From Saccoglossus kowalevskii (taxonomy: Eukaryota > Hemichordata > Enteropneusta > Harrimaniidae), in the NCBI RefSeq assembly GCF_000003605.2, contig NW_003109103.1, forward strand, positions 296,793 to 325,037: a DNA stretch of 28,245 nucleotides, given 5' to 3'. Shown here piece by piece: positions 27,814 through 28,245 of this stretch. The stretch's first letter is position 1, and the number at the start of each line of letters is the position of its first letter. The notes beneath the pieces are model-generated. The model did not search any database. It was given only the letters and a program-made list of their open reading frames with translations, and was not told where the DNA came from. The position numbers and the translations under genes were made by a program.

Positions 27814-28245
27814 TTTCGTGACAAAAAATCCAAAAATGGGGGTGGTCATCAGAGAGCATCAATATATAGGAGTTGTTGCCGTCTAGATTTAAATATAGAG
27901 AATATATTGATTCTCAAGTGATTGAACGAACGAAGCGGATCGAACACGGATTTCGTTCGGCCCTAACCGTATAAACGCAAAAGATATAATTTTCCGTTAA
28001 TTGGTGAGACGAGCAAAAGTTCGGCTACAATAAATTGCTGCCATGTAAAACATAAAATAAATATATAAAATAACGATTGTTGATAATACTAGTCTAGTTA
28101 CATAACAGTAGAGTAAATAGAAAGAATAAGACAAATGTAATTTATTTATTTTTAAATTCTTTATTAACACTATGTTGATGTGGTTGCATGCAGCGTTGGA
28201 TTCTAGGGTTCGGTTGAAATTTGATTTTGCGAATACTGAATTAAG
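27814..28245. repeat. Flank of the duplication, related dispersed repeat
   Basis: Bases 27930-27980 match 18905-18945 in reverse complement, and both resemble the GTAAACGCA end of the 353-bp unit. The rest (28050-28245) is AT-rich with no recognisable feature. Confidence 0.45.

Overview
This is nuclear DNA from an animal: genes are split by many GT-AG introns, AT content is high, and non-coding DNA is dense in inverted-repeat transposons, LINE relics and satellites. The two recognisable genes, SRP54 and RBBP9, are animal-like in length and motifs. An invertebrate, possibly an invertebrate deuterostome, fits best, but that is an impression from protein similarity and repeat content. The species cannot be fixed from sequence alone.

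Layout. (1) 458-5226, minus strand: eight coding exons of SRP54, the GTPase subunit of the signal recognition particle. They cover the N and G domains; the M domain lies beyond the left edge. (2) 5227-5817: compact head-to-head intergenic region, a likely shared promoter. (3) 5818-9517, plus strand: complete five-exon RBBP9 serine hydrolase, 183 residues, with an intact Ser-Asp-His triad, an LxCxE motif and one GC-AG intron. (4) 9518-14342: 3' flank, a YADD reverse-transcriptase relic, an LTR-like segment and a long hairpin. (5) 14343-20078, plus strand: a predicted two-exon gene for a small single-pass membrane protein I do not recognise. Its 5.3 kb intron holds a LINE relic, a CACTA-like MITE, a second MITE with a 50-N assembly gap inside, a cluster of heat-shock-element-like motifs and a compound minisatellite. 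(6) 20079-25160: palindromes, a 31-bp tandem array, a decayed minus-strand coding remnant with acidic repeats, and a degenerate 30-bp array. (7) 25161-25456, plus strand: first exon of a paralogue of the gene in (5), with the same transmembrane core and the same phase-2 donor; later exons are not seen. (8) 25457-28245: a perfect-looking palindrome, a Harbinger/Tourist-like MITE and a 353-bp tandem duplication.

How the genes relate: SRP54 acts in co-translational targeting of proteins to the ER. RBBP9 is a cytosolic or nuclear hydrolase. They share a promoter region but no known pathway. The two membrane-protein genes form a same-strand tandem pair and are the least explained protein-coding content. 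I found no convincing multi-gene 'system'; the most informative novelties are this paralogous family, the non-autonomous transposons and several long hairpins.
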